Numbered from the stretch's first letter, positions 9,246 to 20,093 are shown. The stretch: DNA of 64,000 nucleotides from CAVOHU01 sp963843385 (GCA_963843385.1 CAWJJY010000003.1:434001-498000); one strand, 5' to 3'. Translations and numbers: made by a program. Notes: generated from the sequence alone by a model not told the origin.

Positions 9246-9713
9246 GTGGCCGGACCAAGCGCCGACGATCTGTTCACCCGCCACCATCGCGACGTGTACC
9301 GGTTTCTGTACCGGATGACAGGGTCCCGCGACGCGGCGAGCGATCTTGCCCAGGATGTGTTCCTGAAGGTCGTCACGGCGCTTTCCAACGGAGGCCCCGT
9401 CGGCCATGAGCGCGGGTGGATCTTCGCGATCGCGAGGAACCTGCTGATCGATCGACAGCGCGGCCGCAGCCGAGCGCTTCCCCTTGCGGACCAGCCGGCC
9501 GAGCCGGCCAAGGACGGATCACAGGCCCTCGCGGTCGGCCTGTCGCAGGCGCTCGGGCGGCTGGCGGACAACGACCGCGAGATCTTCCTCCTCAAGGAGG
9601 TCGGCGGCCTGAGCTACCAGGAAATCGCGGCTGCCTGCGACTGCACCGTCGAGTCGGTGCGGAGCAGGCTGTACCGGGCACGATCGGCGCTTCGATTCAT
9701 CCTGTCGATGTGA
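9246..9713 (+). CDS. RNA polymerase ECF-type sigma factor
   Basis: 155 residues. Region 2 begins ADDLFTRHHRDVYRFLYRMTG and contains DLAQDVFLKVV and GWIFAIARNLLID. Region 4 contains LADNDREIFLLKEVGGLSYQE and the helix-turn-helix EIAAACDCTVESVRSRLYRARSAL, cited in part. The GTG at 9246 is preferred because AAGGAGG lies just upstream (about 9236-9242). A TTGACA (9198-9203) upstream could be a -35 box, but no convincing -10 follows. The anti-sigma gene follows after 5 bp and a secreted protein gene after that, so the three probably form one stress-response operon. Confidence 0.9.
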   Translation: MAGPSADDLFTRHHRDVYRFLYRMTGSRDAASDLAQDVFLKVVTALSNGGPVGHERGWIFAIARNLLIDRQRGRSRALPLADQPAEPAKDGSQALAVGLSQALGRLADNDREIFLLKEVGGLSYQEIAAACDCTVESVRSRLYRARSALRFILSM

Positions 9714-9718
9714 GAACC

Positions 9719-10279
9719 ATGAGCACCAACGACTGTGACGAACTGATTTCGGCTGCGCTCGATGGCGAGCGGGTCGATCTCCACGAGCTGTCTGCCGTCG
9801 TGGCGACCGCAGCGGGCCGCGACACACTGGCTGCCTTCCTGATGCTTCGGGCGGCGGTGGCCTCGGAGGACGCCGAGCCGGATGAGCAACCCCGCCCGTC
9901 GGCAGCCGTCGTTCAGCCGCCCCGCCCGCGACGATGGTCGTTGTCGGGAGCGCGCGTGCCCCTGGGCATCGCAGCGTCGATCCTCGTCCTTTCCGTCGCC
10001 GGTTCGTTCTGGCTTGGAACGCTGTCCCGGCGTTCCACCGTGATGGAAGAAAGTACGCGGCCGGCAGCAGCCGTCCAGGCCGGCACTGCCCGGGAGACGA
10101 CCGCGGCATCGCCCGATCCCAGGCCGCGCGGCACCTCAGACCGAATAGGGCCGGAGACGTCGGTCGCGCCGGGAAAGGGGCCGCAAGGCGGGGCACGGGA
10201 CTCACGGCCCGATGAGCCACCCACGCCGACGCGCCTGCTGCGATTCGAACCGGGCGTGGACTGGCATTCTGGGTCGTAG
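9719..10279 (+). CDS. putative anti-sigma factor, single-pass membrane protein
   Basis: 186 residues. The start MSTNDCDELISAALDGERVD resembles the N-terminus of RseA-like anti-sigma factors (Asp/Glu-Leu-Ile-Ser-Ala-hLeu-Asp-Gly-Glu). One membrane helix lies around residues 80-100 (VPLGIAASILVLSVAGSFWLG), followed by a disordered Pro/Arg/Gly-rich outer segment ending HSGS. No HxxxCxxC zinc motif is seen. Its position 5 bp after an ECF sigma gene supports the role, which is inferred mainly from context and topology. Confidence 0.75.
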   Translation: MSTNDCDELISAALDGERVDLHELSAVVATAAGRDTLAAFLMLRAAVASEDAEPDEQPRPSAAVVQPPRPRRWSLSGARVPLGIAASILVLSVAGSFWLGTLSRRSTVMEESTRPAAAVQAGTARETTAASPDPRPRGTSDRIGPETSVAPGKGPQGGARDSRPDEPPTPTRLLRFEPGVDWHSGS

Positions 10280-10322
10280 CCCACGCATCGTCAGAGATAC
10301 CAGGCGAAAGGAGACCAGGACA

Positions 10323-11450
10323 ATGGCGCAGCGAATGGTCAGGTGGAGCGTCCTCATCGTGGTTGTCCTGCTGGCCGCACAAGCGGTGCCCGCGGTCTCG
10401 GCCGCCGAAGCGCCGGACCGCGCCAAGGTGACGGTGCGGTTGGCGGGGACCTTCGCCACGGGCGCGACTCAGCCGACCTGCTGGGACGACCTCTCTCTCA
10501 ACCTGGGCGAGGCGAAGACGGCAACGCTTCACGCCGGATTCGACGCGTCAGGGGGCTTTGTGTCCGGAGCGGGCGCGTCGCCAACTCCCGGGCAAGTCGC
10601 CCGCATGTCGGCGTCGGCACCGCGGGACTCCGCATCCGGCTGGAAAGAGGCCGTCCAGGGGTACCGCTACACGTGGAAGACCCAGGTCCGGCTGGTTTCG
10701 ATTGCCGGCGATGCCATCAAGCTCGAGATCGACTGGCACAGGTACGAGCGGTCGGGGGACGCGCTGCAGCCGAGCGCAGGCGACCAGAGGACCATCACGC
10801 TCAGGGAGGGGCAGCGGCATGTCGTCGATGTGCTCAGTTCCTGGTCTCCTGGATCGCAGGTCGCCAACGTCGTGATCGAAGTTCAGGCCGAGCGAGAGGA
10901 GCAGCCCGAGTTGCAGGGCGTCACACTCGACTACGATGTATGGCTGGTCCACGAAGGCGCGAACGGCGGGAAGACGACGCGGCGCGCCACGCTGACAGGA
11001 CGCCAGGGTGAGAATCTCCCGTTCGTGTTCGCGCCGATCGGCTTCTCGCTGGATGGAGGCGTCCAACCCGACCTCACCTCGTCGCCGGTCAGGATGACTG
11101 TCGACGGAGCGGTCAGGGGCCGTGCCATGTTCGACGGATCCGTCGAACTGTCGCTCCAGTCGAGGCGGATGCTCTCACATGGAAACGGCAACGTCTCGGA
11201 TGCCGGCACCAAGTCTTTCATCGTCAAGCCAGAAGAGACCACGAGCATCGAGCTGCCCGGCGCGGAGTTCTACAGCATGGTGCCGGCAACGGGCACCGGA
11301 GTCGGAAGCGGCATCGGGAGAGGCATCGGGAGAGGCACGTCGACAAGTCCAGGTGGCATCACCAAGGACGGTAATGTGCGCATCGCCTGGAAAGAGTTCT
11401 TCGCCGGAAGCAAGACGTCCATCCTGGTGACTGTCAGGCGTCACCAGTAA
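10323..11450 (+). CDS. secreted protein of unknown function in the ECF sigma operon
   Basis: 375 residues, not recognised. A signal peptide is clear: MAQRMVRWSVLIVVVLLAAQ, then AVPAVSAAEA with a likely cleavage after VSA. The mature part is rich in beta-type segments (KVTVRLAGTFATGA, YTWKTQVRLVSIAGDAIKLE, GVTLDYDVWLVHEG). Near the C-terminus there is a Gly-rich repeat GVGSGIGRGIGRGTSTS, then VRIAWKEFFAGSKTSILVTV. AAAGGAGA stands before the ATG at 10323. Upstream in-frame codons are ignored because they lack a signal peptide. It may be the envelope target or sensor of the sigma system. Confidence 0.8.
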   Translation: MAQRMVRWSVLIVVVLLAAQAVPAVSAAEAPDRAKVTVRLAGTFATGATQPTCWDDLSLNLGEAKTATLHAGFDASGGFVSGAGASPTPGQVARMSASAPRDSASGWKEAVQGYRYTWKTQVRLVSIAGDAIKLEIDWHRYERSGDALQPSAGDQRTITLREGQRHVVDVLSSWSPGSQVANVVIEVQAEREEQPELQGVTLDYDVWLVHEGANGGKTTRRATLTGRQGENLPFVFAPIGFSLDGGVQPDLTSSPVRMTVDGAVRGRAMFDGSVELSLQSRRMLSHGNGNVSDAGTKSFIVKPEETTSIELPGAEFYSMVPATGTGVGSGIGRGIGRGTSTSPGGITKDGNVRIAWKEFFAGSKTSILVTVRRHQ

Positions 11451-11470
11451 CACCTCCTCAGCAGGCCCTT

Positions 11471-11575
11471 CAGGATTGCCGGCGCCGCTTTACCGACCTC
11501 GCCTGCCGCGCCTGCCTCGGCGGTCACTGAGGAGAGTCTTGTTGTCGCACGACGTTGGAGGATTGCCGGCGCCGA
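11471..11575. repeat. pair of direct repeats (GGATTGCCGGCGCCG) between two genes
   Basis: GGATTGCCGGCGCCG occurs at about 11473 and again at about 11560, roughly 87 bp apart, in the gap between the secreted-protein gene and the adenosine deaminase. The core GCCGGCGCC is itself nearly palindromic. The stretch between is non-coding with no clear hairpin or promoter. Possible roles are a site remnant or a degenerate repeat pair; nothing further can be shown. Confidence 0.55.
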
Positions 11576-11576
11576 C

Positions 11577-12576
11577 TCACCCGTTCCACCCGGGCGACGA
11601 TCGGAGATCGGCCTCGAGCGCCCGTTTTCGATCGTCCGGCAGCCACGAGGCGCAGACAGCGTTCAGGATGAGTGTCCGGATCTCGTCGTGGGTGAAGAGG
11701 TGGACGCGCTCCAGGGCTTCATACTCCCCGGCGAGGGAGTTGCCGAACATCTTGGGATCATCGGTGCTCACGGTGACCAGTGCCCCACCGTCGAAGAACC
11801 GCCGGATCGGGTGATCCTCGAGTGCGCCAACGACGCCGGTCCGGAGGTTTGAGATCGGGCACATCTCGAGTCCAACCTGGCGTTCGATCGAGCAGCGCCA
11901 GCAGCCGTTCGTCTTCCCCGGCGCGGGTCGCGTGGCCGAGCCGCTCGACACGCAGGTCCTCGAGCGCGCTCCAGATGCTCTCGGGACCGGCTGCTTCTCC
12001 TGCATGTGCCGTCGTGTGAAGGCCATGCTGCCGCGCCTCTTCGTAGACGGCGGCGAAGGGCGCCGGCGGGTGCGTGTGCTCCGATCCCCCGATGCCGATG
12101 CCGATGACACCCTGGTCACGCACCTCCAGCACCTGCGACAGCGTTCGCGCCGCCCGCTCAGGACCGTAGTTGCGCACCAGGTCTGCGACCAGCGCAATCT
12201 CAATCTCGGGTACCCGTGACAGGCCACGTCGCATGGCGGTGGTGACCTCCTGCGGCCCGATGCCGTGCTGGCCGAAATCGGAGGGCGAATAGAACGCCTC
12301 CACGTATCGCACTCCCTGCGCGGCAAGATCCCTGGCGCAGGCTTCCGCAATCAGCGCAAAGTCATCCGGCTCACGAAGAAACCCGTTCTTCCAGGTCCAG
12401 GTGTCGAGGAAGTGCGGGAAGTCGCGGTACTGAAACCGGGCCGTCAGCGCCGCCCGATCGCGGATCGTCGTGTCGCCGTACTTCCTCAGCAGCGCCCAGA
12501 GCGCGTCGTGAGGAATCGCTCCCTCGAGGTGCAGGTGAAGCTCGACCTTTGGGACCCGGTGATACCAGCTCGTCAT
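11577..12576 (-). pseudogene. add: adenosine deaminase family enzyme, broken by one frameshift
   Basis: The 5' frame from the ATG at 12576 encodes MTSWYHRVPKVELHLHLEGA (metal-binding HxH), YVEAFYSPSDFGQHG, HTTAHAGEA (catalytic region) and VERLGHATRAGEDERLLALLD. The frame is then lost near 11890-11896. The 3' frame continues ERQVGLEMCPISNLRTGVV, TVSTDDP (metal-ligand Asp pair) and ends at 11577. Removing one base in the CTCGATCGAACG stretch restores DERQVGLEMCP. The joined protein would be about 332 residues, the usual family length. Every catalytic motif is present, so a sequencing or assembly error is as likely as a true pseudogene. Adenosine and aminodeoxyfutalosine deaminases cannot be separated here. 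Confidence 0.85.
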
Positions 12577-12792
12577 GCGAGGTTCCTCTCGGTGTGCGCG
12601 GCGGGAAGGCCACCGGCGCAGCATTTGAAATCCGATCGGAGCGGTACGCTTAGTCCCCCGACTGCCAGATCCCCGCGCCGCCCTCCCGGCATCGGGCGTA
12701 TCATAGTGAGGTTATCCTCCTCATTCTGCCGAGTGTGGAGCATTCCGAGCGACCCCGCCACTCCTGAGGTCGTCTGAAAGGTCAGGCTTTCA

Positions 12793-14439
12793 ATGCAGCA
12801 TCCCAAGGGGACGCGCGCCCGCGTGCTCCTGACGTCGGTCTTCGGTCCGTTTGCCCAGAACGACAAGTACGGCAGCCGTGACATCAACCCGATGGAGCTG
12901 TACCACAACCAGGTCACGCGCGAGCAGGGACCATTCTCGCTTCGGCTCTTCCACCGGTCCTGGGGCATCATCTTCATCCAGCACAACATCTCGGCGCCGT
13001 GCGCCGTCCTCGATTTCCCGACACGCGAGCGATTCGTCGAGGAGCTCGAGGCCCACGACTACGACATCATCGGGATCTCCAGCATCATCGTGAACGTCGG
13101 CAAGGTGCGCGAGATGTGCCGGCTGGCGCGCAAGCACGCACCCCATGCCACCCTCGTCGTGGGTGGCCACGTGACGGCCATCCCGGGCATCGAGCACCTG
13201 GTCGACGCCGACCACTACGTGAAGGGCGAGGGCGTGAAGTGGTTCCGGGAGTTCCTCGGCGAGGATCCCGAGGCGCCGATCAACCACCCGGTCATTCCTT
13301 CGTCGTTCGGCTTCAGCGTGATGGGGATTCGCGGGCCCAAAGGCGGCGGGAGCCCGGCCGCGACGATCATCCCGTCGGTCGGCTGCCCGATGGGCTGCAA
13401 CTTCTGCACGACGTCGGCGTTTTTCGGCGGCAAGGGCAAGGTCGTCAACTTCTTCGAAAAGGGCTCGGAGATTTTCCACGCCATGTGCGATGCCGAGTCG
13501 CGGCTCGGCGTGAAGTCGTTCTTCATGATGGACGAGAACTTCCTGCTCTACAAGGAACGGGCGATGGAGCTGCTCGATCACATGAAGGAGACGGGCAAAG
13601 CCTGGTCGCTCTACGTCTTCTCGTCGGCCAATGCCATTTCGAAGTACAGCTTCCGCGAGCTGGTCGAGCTCGGCGTCGCCTGGATCTGGCTCGGCCTCGA
13701 AGCGCCGAAGAGCGCGTATTCCAAGCTCCACGGCGCTGACACGGTGAAGCTGACCAAAGATCTGCAGGCCCACGGCATCGGCGTGCTCGGGTCGACCATC
13801 GTCGGGCTCGAGCACCACACGCCGGAGAACATCACGGGCGAGATCGAGCACGCGGTCGCCCATCAGACCGACTTCCACCAGTTCATGCTCTACACGCCCG
13901 TGCCCGGCACGCCGCTCTACCAGGAGATGTCGGAGCAGGGGCGGCTGCTGGACAACGTCGACCTGGCGGACATTCACGGCCAGGACCACTTCAACTTCCA
14001 GCACGCCGCGATTCCCCGCGAACAGTCGAAATCCATCCTGGACTGGGCGTTCCGCCTCGACTACGAGCGCAACGGCCCGAGCATCTACCGCCTGGCGCGC
14101 ACCATGATGGAAGGCTGGCGACGGTATCACGACGATCCCGACCCGCGGGTGCGGGAGCGCCTCCGGGAGGTCGCCCAGGACCTGCGTCGCGGGTACGGGG
14201 CGGCGTTGTTTGCGATGGAGAAGTACCTGCGAAAGCCGAACGTGGAGGTCAGCGAGAAGATCCGGGCGCTGCGGAAGGACATCGAGCGCGAGTTCGGCAC
14301 CTTCACGCGCTGGATCGATCACGTGGTGGGCCCGGTGATGCTGTGGTCAGCCAGGCGCGATGCGCGGAAGTACCCGCGCGGGCGCCGGATCGAACCCATG
14401 ACCTTCGTCGAGCGGCGAAACTGGCCCGAGCCGGCGTAG
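12793..14439 (+). CDS. radical SAM enzyme with a cobalamin-binding-like N-terminal domain
   Basis: 548 residues. The N-terminal half looks like a Rossmann B12-binding-type fold: RVLLTSVFGPFAQND, HDYDIIGISSIIVNVGKV and THAPHATLVVGGHVTAIPG-like text (HATLVVGGHVTAIPGIEHL). The classic DxHxxG ligand motif is not seen. The radical SAM cluster motif is CPMGCNFC (residues 198-205), followed by FFMMDENFLLY, the partial barrel, VLGSTIVGLEHHTPENI and MLYTPVPGTPLY. This resembles B12/radical-SAM enzymes that act on lipids, tetrapyrroles or natural products; the substrate is unknown. AAAGG precedes the ATG. It stands alone between divergent or convergent neighbours. Confidence 0.85.
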   Translation: MQHPKGTRARVLLTSVFGPFAQNDKYGSRDINPMELYHNQVTREQGPFSLRLFHRSWGIIFIQHNISAPCAVLDFPTRERFVEELEAHDYDIIGISSIIVNVGKVREMCRLARKHAPHATLVVGGHVTAIPGIEHLVDADHYVKGEGVKWFREFLGEDPEAPINHPVIPSSFGFSVMGIRGPKGGGSPAATIIPSVGCPMGCNFCTTSAFFGGKGKVVNFFEKGSEIFHAMCDAESRLGVKSFFMMDENFLLYKERAMELLDHMKETGKAWSLYVFSSANAISKYSFRELVELGVAWIWLGLEAPKSAYSKLHGADTVKLTKDLQAHGIGVLGSTIVGLEHHTPENITGEIEHAVAHQTDFHQFMLYTPVPGTPLYQEMSEQGRLLDNVDLADIHGQDHFNFQHAAIPREQSKSILDWAFRLDYERNGPSIYRLARTMMEGWRRYHDDPDPRVRERLREVAQDLRRGYGAALFAMEKYLRKPNVEVSEKIRALRKDIEREFGTFTRWIDHVVGPVMLWSARRDARKYPRGRRIEPMTFVERRNWPEPA

Positions 14440-14487
14440 GGTACGGGGTTTAGGTTACAGGTTACAGGTAAGGGTACAGGTTACACG
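14440..14487. repeat. short 7-bp-period array (GGTTACA units)
   Basis: The 3' ends of the radical SAM gene and the histone-deacetylase-like gene face each other across this 48-bp gap. It holds degenerate GGTTACA/GGTTTAG/GGGTACA heptamers (three clear GGTTACA copies). It is the same unit as the larger array at 48705-48862. Confidence 0.85.
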
Positions 14488-15435
14488 CTATACGGTACGG
14501 GGCGGGGACGTGAGCCGCGCGGCCTCCTCGAGGGTGGCGAGGTGGATCGCGGCCGTCTCTTCCACGCGCCTTGCGTATCCGCCCGCCAGCACGATGACGA
14601 CGGGGACAGAGGCCCGGGCAGCAGCCTGGAGCACCATGGCGTCCCTTCGCCGGAGCCCGTCGAAGGTCAGGTGCAGGCCGCCCAGCTGATCTCCCACGAA
14701 CGGATCCGCACCGGCCAGGTAGCACAGAAGATCCGGAGCGCTCGCCAGCACCCGCGGCAGCGCGCGTTCCATGGCCCCCAGGTACTCGGCGTCGTCAGCG
14801 CCGTCGGGAAGGCCGATGTCGAGCGAGCTGGGCGGCTTCACCGACGGGTAGTTGTGCTGCTGGTGGATCGAGAAGGTGAAGACCGTGGGGTCTCCGCCGA
14901 AGATCGACGCCGTTCCGTTTCCGTGGTGAACGTCGCAGTCGACGATTGCGGCCCGCGAGATCGTGCCGTCGCGCTGGAGCACGCGAATGGCGACGGCCAC
15001 GTCGTTGAACAGACAGAATCCTTCCCCGTGGTCCGGATGCGCGTGGTGGAAGCCTCCCCCAAGGTGCGCCGCGACCCTCGCGGTTCCGTGCGATGGCAGC
15101 CCGGCCGAGGACGCGCACGCCAGGCGCGCCGCCACGATCGTGCCGCCCGCCATCAGCCGGAATCCTTCCACCATGGCTGCGCTCCACGGCAATTCCAGGT
15201 GGGCGAGTTCGGGCGGTGAGAAGCCGCCGACCCGGGCTTTGCGCAGGAATTCGGCGGTGTGGACCAGCGCCAGATCTTCCCATGGGGCCGCCACCGGCTC
15301 GACCACGACAGAGGGCGCGATGAGCCCGTGACGGGCGGCCGCGGCGAAGACGAGGCCGTACTTCTCGGTACGGAAGACGTGTGTCCCCAGATCGATGCCG
15401 TACCGTTTCGAGTAGACAATGATCACGACGGCCAC
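14488..15435 (-). CDS. histone deacetylase / acetoin-utilisation-like deacetylase
   Basis: 315 residues, arginase/deacetylase fold. Family motifs are GGGFHHAHPDHGEGFCLFND (residues about 125-144; catalytic His pair), DCDVHHGNGT (zinc ligands Asp and His), FSIHQQHNYP and GADPFVGDQLGG (third zinc-ligand Asp). The best starts are GTG at 15435 or the in-frame GTG at 15426; no ATG suits. The likely reaction is zinc-dependent removal of acetyl groups from lysine or polyamines, with substrate unknown. It is downstream of lon on the same strand with a 45-bp gap. Confidence 0.88.
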   Translation of the reverse strand: MAVVIIVYSKRYGIDLGTHVFRTEKYGLVFAAAARHGLIAPSVVVEPVAAPWEDLALVHTAEFLRKARVGGFSPPELAHLELPWSAAMVEGFRLMAGGTIVAARLACASSAGLPSHGTARVAAHLGGGFHHAHPDHGEGFCLFNDVAVAIRVLQRDGTISRAAIVDCDVHHGNGTASIFGGDPTVFTFSIHQQHNYPSVKPPSSLDIGLPDGADDAEYLGAMERALPRVLASAPDLLCYLAGADPFVGDQLGGLHLTFDGLRRRDAMVLQAAARASVPVVIVLAGGYARRVEETAAIHLATLEEAARLTSPPRTV

Positions 15436-15480
15436 GCCCGGGGGCGGTGGTTGCTGCAGAGGCGGGAGGGAGGCCGGCTG

Positions 15481-17937
<2,457 letters not shown>

Positions 17938-18007
17938 CTGCAACCCTTTCGGGGGCGCAAGAAGGGCGCGCGACCCGCTGCCAGTGCCCCGGAACGCGAG
18001 GAAGGAC

Positions 18008-18043
18008 GGCGGGTTGCCGGCGCCCTTCGGGCCGGAACCCGCC
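18008..18043 (-). other. GC-rich stem-loop between the dksA-like gene and lon
   Basis: On the plus strand GGCGGGTTGCCGGC (18008-18021) pairs with GCCGGAACCCGCC (18031-18043) around a 9-base loop, with one bulge or mismatch. It lies between the dksA-like stop (18060) and the lon start (17937). There is no T-run, so it is not a standard intrinsic terminator; it may attenuate or separate the two transcripts, or protect an mRNA end. Confidence 0.6.
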
Positions 18044-18059
18044 TGAAGGATGCCGCAGG

Positions 18060-18521
18060 TTAGCCGGAGATGTCAAAGAAGAGTGACGAAGGCGCCGACC
18101 GCTGCGCGAGCAGGCGTTCGCGGTTCGCTGCGGTCTCGCGCGCTTCTTCGCAGTCCTTGCATCGCACGGCAAACGGCAGCGCTCGCAGACGCTGCTCCGA
18201 AATCTCGTCGCCGCACTCGAAGCAATACCCGTAGGCGCCCTCTTCCAGCCGCGAAAGCGCCTCGTTGATCTTGCTGAGCGTTTCGGCCTTCATCTGGATC
18301 AGGGCGAACTCGATGTCTTCCTGGATGTCGGCTTCGGAGCTCTCGCCCGCGTCGAAGACCTCGCTCATCTTCCCATGCGTGCCTTCGGTCCGTACGTCGC
18401 GGATCTTCTCGTGCACCTGACTCATTATTTCCGTCCGGCGCTCGTCGAGCATCCGCTTCAGTTCGTCGTACCGCTCGCCCTGCATCCGGTTTGCCTTCGA
18501 ATCTGTGGTTGCCATGGTCAC
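18060..18521 (-). CDS. DksA/TraR-type zinc-finger transcription regulator
   Basis: 153 residues. A coiled-coil hairpin (about residues 10-100, MLDERRTEIMSQVHEKI and FALIQMKAETLSKINEALS) leads to the C4 zinc finger YCFECGDEIS...VRCKDCEEARE (about 105-135). This is the DksA/CarD-neighbour architecture that binds the secondary channel of RNA polymerase and works with ppGpp; a Rel enzyme is encoded nearby at 21062-23269. The GTG at 18521 is favoured because AAAGGAG sits 5 bases upstream; the ATG two codons later is the alternative. Confidence 0.88.
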   Translation of the reverse strand: MTMATTDSKANRMQGERYDELKRMLDERRTEIMSQVHEKIRDVRTEGTHGKMSEVFDAGESSEADIQEDIEFALIQMKAETLSKINEALSRLEEGAYGYCFECGDEISEQRLRALPFAVRCKDCEEARETAANRERLLAQRSAPSSLFFDISG

Positions 18522-19087
18522 CCACGCTCCTTTCGCCCCACCCTTGCTCGTCCTGGGGGAGCTTGGTGGTCCCCTAGGGCTGCAAAGAGCCTGCCATCGT
18601 AGTATCCTTCGCCGTTCCTGTCAAGTGAGGCGCGAACCCGGATGGCTCATCGCGGGGTCCTGCACCTCGAATCGGCACAATGCCGACCCGGCCAATAGGT
18701 CTATATGTTCAATTCGTTCAGCCACTTAATGAGCATACCGGAATCCCGTCATCACCCTTGGTCGAGCTGCCATCAGCCCTTTAGACGCCGGCCTCCCGTG
18801 AAAGGTTCTGTCATCGGATCGGTCCTCGCATGTCCTCCAAATGAGATGAAACAGAAACGCCTCACAGGGGCTGCGGTGTGGCCCGAGGGCCGACGCCTAA
18901 ACACACCAAAAGGCTCGGAAACTCCCGCGATCCGGCGCGAACCCGACAGGCGCCACGACCTCGCCACGGCAATTGACGAATTGACGGTGCCGGTCCAGGT
19001 CGCCCGGAAGCGCCCCAAGCCGGCCAGGATCCGTGCGCACACCTGCGGCGCGTTGACGATGAAGGATCGTCGTGTAATTCTTGCAGC
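18522..19087. other. 566-bp gene-free gap, lower GC than its surroundings
   Basis: No reading frame here has family motifs, a ribosome-binding site or normal codon use; the frame starting near 18705 reads as low-quality text. The left 25 bases hold the AAAGGAG leader of the dksA-like gene. The segment about 18690-18860 is noticeably AT-richer than the window. No tRNA or named RNA was recognised. TTGACG (19053-19058) and TGTAAT (19073-19078) just before the next gene are a weak, closely spaced promoter candidate. Confidence 0.6.
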
Positions 19088-19747
19088 ATGCTTTGTCCTC
19101 TTTGCCAGTCACGTCCGACACGCCGGGCCTGTCCTGCGCTGCGGCAGGACATCTGTCCGGTCTGCTGCGGGACCAAACGTCTCACCGAGATTCGATGCCC
19201 CGAATCCTGCGTCTACCTGACCAACGCCCGCGTACACCCGCCGGCGACCATTCGCAGGCAACAGGAGCACGACCTGGGCGCGCTCGTGCCGGCGCTGCGG
19301 GTGCTCACCGAACCTCAACAGCAGCTCTTCATGCTGAGCCTCACCCTCGCGGATCGGTTCAAGGGCGAAGGCCTCGACGCCGCGCGGGACGTCGAGGTGG
19401 CCGATGCGGCCGCCGCGCTTGCCGCCACCTATGAGACGGCCACCAAGGGGCTCATCTACGATCACCGCGCCGACTCGCTGCCCGCGCAGCGCCTCGCCCA
19501 TGAGATGCGCGCCGTCTTCGACGATCTCGGCAAGAGCCGTCCCTCCGCTTTCGCAGAAGACGCCGCCGTAGTCCTCCGGCAGCTCGAGCGGCGCATTCGA
19601 GACGTGATACGAGAGTCCGGCGGTCAGCCGCGCGCCTTCATCGAGCTGGCCGGCCGCATCGCCCGGCAGTTCCAGCAGGATGCCAGGGACGCCGGCGGCG
19701 AAGGCGATGCGACATCACCTCCATCGTCGCCGCTGGTCATTCCGTAG
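19088..19747 (+). CDS. cysteine-rich (zinc-ribbon-like) protein of unknown function
   Basis: 219 residues, not recognised. The first 42 residues contain MLCPLCQS, then DICPVCCGTKR and CPESCVYL: paired Cys-x2-Cys motifs that probably bind zinc or a cluster. The rest is helical with no catalytic motif (LTEPQQQLFMLSLTLADRF, VVLRQLERRIRDVIRESGG, FIELAGRIARQFQQDARDAG). There is no signal peptide or membrane helix. No Shine-Dalgarno stands before the ATG; the -10-like TGTAAT ends 9 nt upstream, so it may be leaderless. Confidence 0.75.
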   Translation: MLCPLCQSRPTRRACPALRQDICPVCCGTKRLTEIRCPESCVYLTNARVHPPATIRRQQEHDLGALVPALRVLTEPQQQLFMLSLTLADRFKGEGLDAARDVEVADAAAALAATYETATKGLIYDHRADSLPAQRLAHEMRAVFDDLGKSRPSAFAEDAAVVLRQLERRIRDVIRESGGQPRAFIELAGRIARQFQQDARDAGGEGDATSPPSSPLVIP

Positions 19748-19749
19748 AC

Positions 19750-19806
19750 TCGGGGCTGGAGGCTGGAGGCTGCGGCTGAAGGCTGGCGGTCAGGTCACAG
19801 GCTGGC
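19750..19806. repeat. 7-bp-period array (GGCTGGA type)
   Basis: Right after the Cys-rich gene there is a run of degenerate heptamers GGCTGGA, GGCTGGA, GGCTGCG, GGCTGAA, GGCTGGC. It belongs to the GGCTGGM family found in many gaps of this window. Confidence 0.85.
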
Positions 19807-19862
19807 GAGCGGCAGCCTCACACGACGTCGTACGACGGACGACTGGCCCCCTTTGCCGGTTG

Positions 19863-20057
19863 CGGGTAGTGGGTCAGTTTGCTCCGCGTCCCCGCTCACA
19901 CTCGCCGGCAAATCGAGCCTTCCGGGACTCGTAGCTGTCCTGACGATCCCGGGGGCCCATCCCCGGCAGCGTGACTCGGCCCTCACGGCTCGATTTGCGA
20001 ACTGACGCCTGGGCGGCTCGGTTCGAGGGGCCGCTTCGCGAACTGACCCACTACCCG
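19863..20057. mobile_element. MITE-like element, copy A, with perfect 17-bp terminal inverted repeats
   Basis: CGGGTAGTGGGTCAGTT at 19863-19879 is exactly repeated in inverted form at 20041-20057. The element is 195 bp and has no coding capacity. It contains an inner inverted repeat: GCAAATCGAGCC near 19909-19920 pairs with GGCTCGATTTGC near 19987-19998. A reverse-oriented copy is at 46558-46785. Non-coding, TIR-bounded and repeated fits a MITE mobilised in trans by a transposase not encoded here. No certain target-site duplication was seen. It ends about 36 bp before the rpmB promoter box. Confidence 0.82.
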
Positions 20058-20093
20058 GCTGCCAGGGGTCGCGTCCTGCCGGTCGCCCCGTGC

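Noticed and set aside
14640..14670. Similarity between this stretch inside the deacetylase gene and the CCCTTCGAC palindrome
   Set aside because: It codes the conserved HLTFDGLRRRD segment; resemblance is short and explained by protein sequence.
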